Shown: in pieces, positions 16,465 to 23,927 of the stretch | Numbering within the stretch: the first letter of the stretch is position 1 | How the letters are laid out: each line of letters begins with the position of its first letter | Source: JBIQLO01 sp044464175 | GTDB lineage: Bacteria > Planctomycetota > Phycisphaerae > Tepidisphaerales > Tepidisphaeraceae | Length of the DNA stretch: 32,384 bases | Direction: 5' to 3' | Assembly: GCA_044464175.1 (NCBI GenBank) | Contig: JBIQLO010000013.1 | Location: 1 to 32,384, forward strand | Notes under the pieces: model-generated | What the model saw: the letters and a program-made list of their open reading frames with translations, nothing else | Databases searched by the model: none | Told to the model about the DNA's origin: nothing | Position numbers and translations under genes: made by a program

Positions 16465-18471
16465 TTACCGGCCCGCGCCGGTGAGGATCGGCAACGGCAC
16501 GCGCCCGTCGAAGTCTTCGGCAGCATTGGGCATCAGGGCGAACTGGCTGGCCGGATCGTGCAGCAAATCCCATCTCGCCTGGGTTGCCTTCAGCGCCTTT
16601 TGCCGCAGGCCCTGGTCAGCCGGGCGATTCCCGGCGGCCCGGGCGGCGTCAATGGCGTCCAGCGTCAATTCGGCCAGCTTCCATCCCCGCGCGATTCGAT
16701 CCACTCGCCACTGATACCGCTCGGGCATTTTGGCGGCCAATTCAACCGCCTGGTCGATCAGCGTCCGGCAGCGCTGACGGATCGGCCGATAGCCCGCCTC
16801 CACATATTCCCTCGCTGATCTGATTTTGACGAAAGGATGGTCGTGAATCGTCCTGGCCATCGAATCATGGATCGTTTTAAAATATTCCTGAATGATGGGC
16901 CCGACCTGAGGGCCGAAGCACCCCTGATACCATTGGTTTTCCAGCTCCGCCGGCGATTGCGACGGGTCCCACATCAGATGCGCCGCGACCCACGTATCAG
17001 GCCCCACGACGCCCATCGCCGGCGGATCGAAATATTCGGCATACGCCAGTTGAGACCCCTTGGCCGAGGGATATCTCCCCAGAGTCCCCAGCCACCATCC
17101 TTTCACGTCGATAGTGGACCAGGGCAGACTCCAGAATCCGTAACCGGTGTAATACGTGGTGAAGTTCATGCGGGAGGTCTTTTTCTGCCATCCGAGGATG
17201 TTCGCCTCGATCTCCTCTTTCTGCCCGGGACTGTAGTAAAGGAACGGCATCAGGTTGCGAACAAAAGAAATCGTGATGCTCGGATCGGCCGTCTGTTCGG
17301 TTGGGGGCGTGATGTAGTCGGAGTAGGCGTAAAACCCGAATTGTGCGTCGGGAATCTCCTTCTTCACCCGCCGGGCGATGTCGTTGGCGAACCGGATCAT
17401 CCGGTCGGTCATGGTGGGATGTCCCTGCGTGGGGTCCGTGCCCCACCCCCATTTGCGGCATTCATCGCATTGGCATTGCGGCCCCCCGTCATTGGGGCTG
17501 AGGCTGAACACCCGCTCTCCGGTCTTTTTGGCGTAGGCGATGATATTGGCCGCGAACTGCGCGCGCATCGCCTCGTTGGAGACGTTCAGTTCTCCCCCAT
17601 GTGCCTTGTCCGGTCCGTAGTAGCGGGTTTCCCGCTCGCCGGCGTTGTAAGGCCCCTTCTTCTCCTTCACCAGCGCGTACCAGTCCGGATGGCTCTGGCC
17701 ATAGGCCCCGGCGGACCATTCGGTCGGCTTCATGGCCGGCATCCACTGAAACCAACTGTGCGACACACGAAACTGAATATCATTGCCGAGCTTCATGCGC
17801 CGGCCCCACTGCGTCGCCTCGACATTATTTTGCGGGATGTAGACGCCGGCCTTGAGATACCCCAATCTCTTGTAGCGGGCCATGACCTTTTCGTTGAAGG
17901 TGCCCGTGGACAGGATGTAGCGCCGTTCCAGCGCCGGCTTTTTCGTCACGTCCAGATCCGCCGGCACGCGCAGCACCTCCAGATGCGCCGTCTCCTCCCC
18001 CAGTTCCGTCGGCATGTACCAGCGGGCATGGAGAAATTCCCGGGCAAATTCGATGACGGCGAAATAGCTCCCGGCCGACGTGCTCTTGTTGTTATTCAGC
18101 CTGTAGAGCTCCCCCTCCTCATCCTGCCCGATCAGAAAGATCCGCCCCTCGCGCGCGATCATGCGAAAGCCGTCGGGCGGCAGCCCGTCGGCCGAGATGT
18201 CCGCCTGTTTCGCCAGCGGATCGGCGCCGATGACGATCTGCGCCCGCCCGGCCGTCGGCTGTTGGACGATCGGCAGCTTTGCCCCGGTCGTCTTTTGAAT
18301 CAGGCGTTGCAGCTCTTTTGCCGCCACGCTCACACCCTGGGGGCTTTTGGCGGCATGCACGATTTCATAATCGCTTTTGCCATGATCCACCAGGGTCAGT
18401 TGCGGCGAGGCCAATGCCGGCGCCGCGATCATCGCCACCGCAACAAATACCTGTTGAATTATGTGCTTCAT
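16465..18471 (-). CDS. Secreted DUF4838 protein, putative glycoside hydrolase (cassette C)
   Basis: 668 residues from the ATG at 18471. The signal peptide is MKHIIQQVFVAVAMIAAPALA. An N-terminal domain at about 25-170 (VSVAAKELQRLIQKTTGAKLPIV, IVIGAD, FLHARWYMP) precedes the DUF4838 core, where FSLSPNDGGPQCQCDECRKWG carries a C-x-C-x2-C triplet at Cys333, 335 and 338 (17458-17475). The C-terminal part (about 540-668) is helical. Domain order matches the cassette B protein, but overall sequence is only distantly similar, so the substrates may differ. An upstream in-frame ATG at 18513 lacks a ribosome site and would place 14 polar residues before the signal peptide. The nearest upstream gene is the cassette C pseudopilin, more than 400 bp away, so a separate promoter is possible. 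Confidence 0.85.
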   Translation of the reverse strand: MKHIIQQVFVAVAMIAAPALASPQLTLVDHGKSDYEIVHAAKSPQGVSVAAKELQRLIQKTTGAKLPIVQQPTAGRAQIVIGADPLAKQADISADGLPPDGFRMIAREGRIFLIGQDEEGELYRLNNNKSTSAGSYFAVIEFAREFLHARWYMPTELGEETAHLEVLRVPADLDVTKKPALERRYILSTGTFNEKVMARYKRLGYLKAGVYIPQNNVEATQWGRRMKLGNDIQFRVSHSWFQWMPAMKPTEWSAGAYGQSHPDWYALVKEKKGPYNAGERETRYYGPDKAHGGELNVSNEAMRAQFAANIIAYAKKTGERVFSLSPNDGGPQCQCDECRKWGWGTDPTQGHPTMTDRMIRFANDIARRVKKEIPDAQFGFYAYSDYITPPTEQTADPSITISFVRNLMPFLYYSPGQKEEIEANILGWQKKTSRMNFTTYYTGYGFWSLPWSTIDVKGWWLGTLGRYPSAKGSQLAYAEYFDPPAMGVVGPDTWVAAHLMWDPSQSPAELENQWYQGCFGPQVGPIIQEYFKTIHDSMARTIHDHPFVKIRSAREYVEAGYRPIRQRCRTLIDQAVELAAKMPERYQWRVDRIARGWKLAELTLDAIDAARAAGNRPADQGLRQKALKATQARWDLLHDPASQFALMPNAAEDFDGRVPLPILTGAGR

Positions 18472-18894
18472 CCAATTTCCATTCTGCAGTTTCACATCCC
18501 AAACCATTTCCATCGTCGCCGCATCGACGCCGGCACGTCAGTCCCGGAAATGATGCCAAACATCGCGGGCCGGGGACCGGCACGGCCCGTCGTCACTCGG
18601 GAGGAAGCGGCCCGATGGCGATGTTCACATCGTCTTGAGGCGTGCTAATGCCGCCGACCATCCCAGCGCCGGCCCTGCTCTTGTCACGCCTGAAATGTTT
18701 AACCCGCTCATGACATGTGCTCCAGACAAAAGGTAACGTCATAAAGGATTTGGGCCCCCTCACTCACTCCACCTCCTTCGGCTCAATTGGATCATAGCGC
18801 ACAGTCCTCCTGACAATGGTTTCCCTCGGCATAGGCATCCCGGCTGTTTGTGGGCGAGCCACAGATGAATGGGATGCCGTGCCCTGACTTTGCC
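18472..18894. other. Intergenic gap between the cassette C pseudopilin and DUF4838 genes
   Basis: 423 bp without a convincing gene. On the minus strand there is an AGGAGG tract near 18800-18810 followed by an ATG, but that frame stops after 11 codons. A TATGAT-like box lies nearby without a good -35 partner. It may be decayed coding sequence or hold an undetected promoter for the DUF4838 gene. Confidence 0.4.
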
Positions 18895-19626
18895 TCAATC
18901 CACATCGCGCCCCCGCCAGAACCAGTTGTGGTCCGCGTAGAGGTAGGGATGGTCTATGGCGAACTCCTTCCGCGACAGGCGCACCACATGACCGTCCACA
19001 AACGCGACGTTCAGTCCGTCGTTATGGGGATAGATGAACGTGTCGGGACCGGGGGGGCATGTGCGACCATCGGCCGAGAAATTGTGCTGCGGTTCGAATG
19101 CGGTCTGGTAAAAGTATCCCTTGTCATTGTCAAAGTCGCTGACATCGCCGCAGAAGAACCAGCAGGCCTGGGAAGGATGGGTAATCATCGTGATTCGTTC
19201 CGTTCTGCGGGGGGGATCGGGCGCTCCCGTATCCGAATAGGACATGTATCTGTTCATGGTGTAGGTCCGATTGAAGGCCCATCCATGCGTGTTTTCGAGC
19301 TGCTGGCAGGCGGGGCAGGTCATCACCGTGTCCGTCACTTCCCCCTTGTAGGGATTGAAAAGATAATTGGCGATGCCCGGAGCGGGCACGCCGCCGGACA
19401 CCTGCCAGGCGGGGTTCTGCCAGGCCTTGTTGAAGGTGTGCTGCTTGTTGTCGTTGCAGTACATCCGCCCGGCGATCGCGATCTGCTTCAAATTCGATGC
19501 GCAGACCACCGTCTGGGCTGCCTGGCGCGCCTTGTTCAGCGCCGGCAGCAACATTGCGATCAGAATGCTAATAATTCCGATGACAACCAGCAGTTCCACC
19601 AGAGTGAACGCGCTTTTTCTTCGCAT
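18895..19626 (-). CDS. Prepilin-like (pseudopilin) H-X9-DG protein, cassette C
   Basis: 243 residues. MRRKSAFTLVELL gives a 6-residue leader, cleavage after Ala6 and Glu11 at +5, then the helix IGIISILIAMLLPALNKAR. The C-terminal region has HNDGLNVAFVDG, an exact H-X9-DG motif. The middle contains a CPACQQLE motif (possible metal or disulfide site) and aromatic-rich stretches, and is unlike the A and B pseudopilins. AAAGGAG lies 7 nt before the ATG, strongly supporting this start. The frame is, however, open back to an ATG at 19920 that overlaps the lacI C stop. A product from there would put about 98 residues in front of the prepilin signal, which would block normal processing. Confidence 0.88.
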   Translation of the reverse strand: MRRKSAFTLVELLVVIGIISILIAMLLPALNKARQAAQTVVCASNLKQIAIAGRMYCNDNKQHTFNKAWQNPAWQVSGGVPAPGIANYLFNPYKGEVTDTVMTCPACQQLENTHGWAFNRTYTMNRYMSYSDTGAPDPPRRTERITMITHPSQACWFFCGDVSDFDNDKGYFYQTAFEPQHNFSADGRTCPPGPDTFIYPHNDGLNVAFVDGHVVRLSRKEFAIDHPYLYADHNWFWRGRDVD

Positions 19627-19920
19627 GACTTTCTCCTTTGCAACAAGTTGTCCGGTCCGCGTTGCGAACCGACTTTCCAAAGGTCCGCAGCGCGGGCCGT
19701 ACGAAGCTCCACTACGCAAATCTCCGCCGCGTCCGTACCATCCGAGGGAGTTCGGCATCATGGAGATGCCCACCGGGTGGGCCAGCAAGGAGACATCCGA
19801 CTGACTTTCGGCCCGGTCGATGAAGCGAACGTCAAACAGCGGCACGGCCCCTGCCGCATTAGCGCCCAGCGCCTTCCCGGCAGAAGCCGCCGCCCCGGAA
19901 AGAATCGCAGGATGCCTCAT
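19627..19920 (-). CDS. Possible leader ORF between lacI C and the pseudopilin, open into the pseudopilin frame
   Basis: An ATG at 19918-19920 overlaps the lacI C stop codon (ATGA overlap) and has GGAGG 6 nt before it, a textbook translationally coupled start. The frame runs 98 codons (MRHPAILSGAAASAGKALGA..., later DVSLLAHPVGISMMPNSLGW) without a stop directly into the pseudopilin start. In cassette B the same position holds the truncated exported-protein gene. The encoded sequence is weakly signal-peptide-like at its start and is not recognised. It may be a decayed gene fused in frame to the pseudopilin, or a real N-terminal extension. Confidence 0.4.
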
Positions 19921-21005
19921 GGATGCCTCCCGGCGATGAATTGATCCCCCTGAGCTGTTCCGTGGCCAGGGATTTCTCCCGCCGATTCGCGCCACACGAG
20001 GCGAGCGGCGATATGCCGTTTCTGCGGAGGGAGCGCGGAGTCCGCCAGGCGGGCGAAAATCATCTCCTCCACCGCCCGCGCCACCTCCGCCTCCTGCCGC
20101 TGAAGGCTCGCCAGGGGAGGGGTCAGCGATTCCGACAACAGCGCATCGTTGCACCCGATGACCGCAACATCCTCCGGCACGCGCAAGCCCCTGCCCCGCA
20201 ACCAGGCCATCGCCGCCCCCGCCACCTCATCAACCGAACACATCAGGGCGTCGAAGGGGAACGTTCCGGAAAAACGGGATTCCAGCGACTGCCGCCCCGC
20301 AGCGGCCAAATGTCTCACCTGCCCATCGTAAAGCAGGTCAATGGCCGACGCGTCCGATACCTCCATCCCCCGTTGACGGCACTGTCCCAAAAACGTCTCG
20401 ACCTTCGCCTCGGATTTGGCCAGGGGGGCAAAAATAGCGGGCCGCCGCCGCCCGATGCGCGCCAGATGATCCGCCGCCTCCCGATACCCCGCCAGCATGT
20501 CATGATGGATCCAATCCATTTCCACCGCCGGCGGCTTGGGGCTAACCGCCACCGCCGCCCTGAATCCCATCAATTGGCGGCAAAGCTCCTCCGTCAGTAA
20601 CTCGCCCATGCCCTGTTGAATCACCACCGCATCCACCCCTCGCCGCTGATAATCCGCCAACTGCCGCCGCACAATAATCGGATCGGAGAGACTATTGGTC
20701 AGATGGGTGATGTATCCCCGCTTTTGCAGTCGCAGCGAAATGTCCTGGGTGATTTCTCCACTGATATGCGTTCCGCCCATGCCCCACAACAGCCCCACCG
20801 TTTTGGTGCTCTTGCCCAACAGCCCCCGCGCCAGGGGGTTGGGCACGTAATTGTGCCGCCGCGCAATCTCCCGCACCCGCCGCTGTGTCTCCGGCTTGAT
20901 CCCCACTGCATCGGCACGATCATTCAGCACCAGGCTGACAGTGGTGGGGCTGAGTCCCGCCTCCTGGGCAATCAGTCGTCGAGTTGAAATGGAAGACGGG
21001 ACCAT
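19917..21005 (-). CDS. LacI-family transcriptional regulator, cassette C
   Basis: 362 residues. The helix-turn-helix is ISTRRLIAQEAGLSPTTVSL, with the linker DAVGIKPETQRRV and hinge PNPLARGL, then the effector-binding domain (TVGLLWGMGG, FPFDALMCSVDEVAGAAMAWLRGRGLRVPEDVAVIGCND). The DNA-contacting segment is nearly the same as in lacI B, whereas the effector pocket regions differ more, so the two may read related operators but sense different sugars. GAGG lies before the ATG at 21005. It is the first gene of cassette C, immediately downstream of the rho terminator. Its stop overlaps the next start by 3 bp. Confidence 0.92.
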   Translation of the reverse strand: MVPSSISTRRLIAQEAGLSPTTVSLVLNDRADAVGIKPETQRRVREIARRHNYVPNPLARGLLGKSTKTVGLLWGMGGTHISGEITQDISLRLQKRGYITHLTNSLSDPIIVRRQLADYQRRGVDAVVIQQGMGELLTEELCRQLMGFRAAVAVSPKPPAVEMDWIHHDMLAGYREAADHLARIGRRRPAIFAPLAKSEAKVETFLGQCRQRGMEVSDASAIDLLYDGQVRHLAAAGRQSLESRFSGTFPFDALMCSVDEVAGAAMAWLRGRGLRVPEDVAVIGCNDALLSESLTPPLASLQRQEAEVARAVEEMIFARLADSALPPQKRHIAARLVWRESAGEIPGHGTAQGDQFIAGRHP

Positions 21006-21018
21006 AAAGCCGCCTCTA

Positions 21019-21066
21019 TCTAACTGATGTTAGATCGTTTCTAACAGGTGTTGTGAGAAATTGCAA
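21019..21066 (-). promoter_or_regulatory. Promoter and operator half-sites of cassette C
   Basis: On the minus strand TTGCAA (21061-21066), a 17-bp spacer and TAGAAA (21038-21043) form the promoter. The plus strand has the palindrome tctaactgatgttaga (21019-21034) and a further ctaac at 21041-21045, followed after 4 bp by a weaker gttgt. Half-site spacing (ctaac-N4-gttag-N7-ctaac) is identical to that before lacI B, with one half-site on the -10 box. Confidence 0.78.
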
Positions 21067-21130
21067 GAGAAAATTTATCGCACCCATTTTCGATCCCTTT
21101 TCTCATGGAACGGCGTTAAATTTTCAAAGA

Positions 21131-21161
21131 AAAAACCCCGGCCTGGAAGGCCGGGGTTTTT
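21131..21161 (-). terminator. Intrinsic terminator of rho
   Basis: Perfect stem aaaaaccccggcc - tggaa - ggccggggttttt. On the minus strand the strong GC stem is followed by a T-run, 33 bp after the rho stop codon. It separates rho from the cassette C promoter. A decayed copy is at 16213-16239. Confidence 0.9.
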
Positions 21162-21193
21162 GGGGTTGGGGTTTGAACAAGCCGAACCAGGAT

Positions 21194-22642
21194 TTAGTCC
21201 AGGTTCATGCTCATCAGGAACTGGGCGTTGCTGGGGACCTTGTCCAGGCGGGTCTTGAGCAACTCGATCCCTTCGACCGGGTTCATGTCGCTCAGGACGC
21301 GGCGCAGGCGGTAGACCAGTTCCAGCTCCTTGGGGTCCATCAGAAGCTCTTCGCGGCGGGTGCCGGAGGAGTTGACGTCGATGGCCGGGTAGACGCGGCG
21401 ATCCACCAGGCGGCGGTCCAGGTGCAGCTCAGCATTGCCGGTGCCCTTGAACTCCTCGAAGATGACCTCGTCCATCTTCGAGCCGGTGTCCACCAGGGCC
21501 GTGCCCAGGATCGTCAGGCTGCCGCCGTTTTCGATCGCGCGGGCCGCGCCGAAGAAGCGCTTGGGCTTCTGGAGCGCGTTGGCGTCCACACCACCGGAGA
21601 GGATCTTGCCGCTGTGGGGCACCTCGGTGTTGTAGGCGCGGGCCAGGCGGGTGATCGAGTCGAGCAGGATCACAACGTCGCGCCCGAACTCAACGTAGCG
21701 CTTGGCCTTTTCGATCACCATCTCGGCGATCTGCACGTGACGGCTGGCCGGCTCGTCAAAGGTGCTGGAGACGACCTCCGCCTTGGTGTTGCGCTGCATG
21801 TCGGTCACTTCTTCGGGACGCTCGTCGATCAGCAGGATGATCAGGACCACCTCGGGGTGGTTCTTGCTGATGGAGTTGGCGATCTTCTGAAGCAGCACCG
21901 TCTTGCCGGTGCGTGGCGGGGCGACAATGAGCATGCGCTGGCCCTTGCCGATGGGCGTGACCAGATCGACGATCCGCATGTTCAGTTCCTTGGGATCGGT
22001 CTCCAGGATCAGCCGCTTGTTGGGATGTAACGGCGTGAGGTCCTCAAAGTTGCTGGTCTCGGTGATCTTCTCCGGGTCCTCCCCGTTGATCGCCTCGACG
22101 CGGAGCAGCGCGAAATAGCGCTCCGACTCCTTGGGCGGGCGGATCTGCCCCTGGACGACGTGCCCGTTGCGCAGGCCGAAACGGCGAATCTGGCTGGGGC
22201 TGATGTAGATGTCATCGGGGCCGGGAAAATAGTTGAACTCCGGTGAGCGGAGAAAACCGAAGCCGTCGGGCAGGATTTCCAGGACGCCCTCGCCGTACAT
22301 CAGCCCGTTCTGGCGGATGCGGGCACGGAGGATCTGGAAGATCAGGTCCTGCTTCTTCATCCCGACGTAGTCGAGGATGTTCTCCTCCTTGGCGATTTCG
22401 TGCAGCTGATGCACATCCATCTGCTGGAGGTCCTTGATGAAGAGCTTGCCGCCCTTCACCTGCTCATACTTCGCATTGGTTTCGGCATCGAAACTGGCGA
22501 TGTCGTCCGAGGCGTAATTGCGCCCCCCTGCCGCTTCCGTTTCGGGCTCGGCCTCAACGGCGGTGGCGGTTTGCGATTGTTCCTGCGCTTCGGATTCGGG
22601 CTGTTTTTCCGTCCGGCGCGTTCGTGATGTGGACTTGGCCAT
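21194..22642 (-). CDS. rho: Transcription termination factor Rho
   Basis: 482 residues. Rho is the hexameric RNA-dependent ATPase that ends transcription. A short, acidic and Gln/Glu-rich N-terminal extension (1-60) precedes the Rho N-terminal helical domain (LQQMDVHQLHEIAKEENI) and the cold-shock-like RNA-binding domain with GFGFLR (127-132). The ATPase core has Walker A APPRTGKT (241-248), LLIDERPEEV, Walker B DVVILLDSITRLARAYN and the Q/R-loop region LSGGVDANALQKPKRFFGAARAIENGGS. The C-terminal tail ends AQFLMSMNLD. AGGAGG lies 9 nt before the ATG at 22642; the longer upstream frame is not supported. It is downstream of coaE on the same strand with a 416-bp leader. The match to the family is full length. 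Confidence 0.98.
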   Translation of the reverse strand: MAKSTSRTRRTEKQPESEAQEQSQTATAVEAEPETEAAGGRNYASDDIASFDAETNAKYEQVKGGKLFIKDLQQMDVHQLHEIAKEENILDYVGMKKQDLIFQILRARIRQNGLMYGEGVLEILPDGFGFLRSPEFNYFPGPDDIYISPSQIRRFGLRNGHVVQGQIRPPKESERYFALLRVEAINGEDPEKITETSNFEDLTPLHPNKRLILETDPKELNMRIVDLVTPIGKGQRMLIVAPPRTGKTVLLQKIANSISKNHPEVVLIILLIDERPEEVTDMQRNTKAEVVSSTFDEPASRHVQIAEMVIEKAKRYVEFGRDVVILLDSITRLARAYNTEVPHSGKILSGGVDANALQKPKRFFGAARAIENGGSLTILGTALVDTGSKMDEVIFEEFKGTGNAELHLDRRLVDRRVYPAIDVNSSGTRREELLMDPKELELVYRLRRVLSDMNPVEGIELLKTRLDKVPSNAQFLMSMNLD

Positions 22643-23058
22643 TGGGCAAGCCTCCTGTAGTAACAACTGATACGCATTGCCCGACCCCCAGGAAAAGGGG
22701 AATCGGAAACCTGCGTCGGGGTTCGTCGCGGCCGTTTCCACCGGCTCGCGGTGCGCCGCTCCCACTCAGGAACGACAGACCATACCGCCCTCGAAGGACG
22801 CATGGAGCGCCGCCACACGGCGGCATGAACAATTCATTCGATGTCAAAGGAGAATGTCCGGTCCAGGGACTGGACCGACATTAGTACGTTCGCCACGGCG
22901 CTCTGTTCGCTGTGCGCCGGGGCCGCAATCCCTCGTGCGTGGCTATCAATGCTTCAACCATTATGCCAGCGATTCTCAAATCCGCCGGTCATGATGTTTT
23001 GGGGAAATCCGCCCTCTTTGCCTCGGAAGGCCAAGACCCTCATCGGAACGGAGATAAA
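22643..23058 (-). other. Long leader between coaE and rho
   Basis: 416 bp with no convincing gene on either strand. It contains a hairpin at 22855-22880 with an 8-bp perfect stem (cggtccag-gga-ctggaccg) extended by tgt/aca across a one-base bulge. Rho genes are known to be autoregulated through their leader in other bacteria, so this leader may have that role here; the sequence alone does not show it. Confidence 0.45.
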
Positions 23059-23691
23059 TTACCCGCGTCGGGGCGGCGATTCAAATCGAGCGATAATCTG
23101 AGAGAGCACGCTTTGGACTTGATCGCGGATGTCGGCCCCTTCCGCTGTATTGCTGAGGGTATAATCGGATAATTCCTTCTTCTTGTCCAGTGGCAATTGC
23201 AAATTTTCCCGTGATGCTCTTTCACCCGGTCCCCACCCCCTGGAGCGGGCCACCCTCAGGTCTCGAACGGCCTCGGGCGCATCGACGAATAAAACCGCAT
23301 CGCACTGGCGGTTTAATCCCGTCTCAAATAATAGGGGCACATCCCAGACAAAGGCAACCAGTTGCGGATTATTTTTTTCCTGCTCCATGATCCGCTGGCG
23401 AGCCTGCCCCACCATGGGATGGATCAGCTTTTCCAGGCGTTTCCGCTGGGAGGGATCCCGGAAGACCCGCCGCCCCACCGCCGCCCGATCCACCTGCCCC
23501 TGCGGCGTAAAGATTTCCTCACCCCACCACTGCCGCAGCACGGCCTTCACCTCGGGCGATTCATACGCCTGATGCACCAGTTCATCCGAGGAGATCACCC
23601 GGCAGTTCATTTCCCCCAGCAGCCGAGCCACATGGCTCTTGCCGCTGCCGACGCCGCCGGCGATGCCGATAATGGGTTTGCCCGCGAACAA
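23059..23691 (-). CDS. coaE: Dephospho-CoA kinase
   Basis: 210 residues. CoaE phosphorylates dephospho-CoA at the 3' hydroxyl, the last step of coenzyme A synthesis, in the cytoplasm. The P-loop GGVGSGKS is at residues 12-19, followed by RVISSDELVHQAY (the usual D-x-(I/L) region), RLEKLIHPMV and the lid/CoA-binding part VWDVPLLFETGL, then DAVLFVDAPEAVR. The length is typical. The start is placed at the TTG at 23691, because CAGGAGG sits 8 nt before it; an upstream TTG at 23769 would add 26 residues before the domain with no support. The gene precedes rho on the same strand. Confidence 0.94.
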   Translation of the reverse strand: MFAGKPIIGIAGGVGSGKSHVARLLGEMNCRVISSDELVHQAYESPEVKAVLRQWWGEEIFTPQGQVDRAAVGRRVFRDPSQRKRLEKLIHPMVGQARQRIMEQEKNNPQLVAFVWDVPLLFETGLNRQCDAVLFVDAPEAVRDLRVARSRGWGPGERASRENLQLPLDKKKELSDYTLSNTAEGADIRDQVQSVLSQIIARFESPPRRG

Positions 23692-23927
23692 CCGAAGCGC
23701 CTCCTGAATGAGCCCCAGATTAACACAGACTCGCCCGGTTGCCAGGGACGGCCCAACCCTGAGGTCCAACGCGGGAATGATCCTCCCAACGTACCCGGCC
23801 GATATAGAGTGCGGAGGCGCTGACCCGTGGGGAGGATCCCCCCGGCCACCGGCGCCGCTCCGGTCAATCGGCCATTTTCCCTTGACCCTTTGGCGTGCCC
23901 CGCCAAGATGGACCGATCAACCCATTT

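Noticed and set aside
16213..21234. Cassette C as an integrative element with att sites at the rho 3' end
   Set aside because: No integrase, recombinase or transposase gene is seen between the repeats, and both repeats have matching lacI promoters, so duplication is as good an explanation. Kept only as an alternative in the findings.
22953..22968. Sigma-54-like TGGCAT-N5-TTGAA on the minus strand in the rho leader
   Set aside because: The -12 element lacks the required GC and the spacing is only approximate; no activator gene is nearby.
22841..23101. Plus-strand small ORF of 86 codons in the rho leader
   Set aside because: No family features, no proper ribosome site spacing and it overlaps the end of coaE on the other strand.
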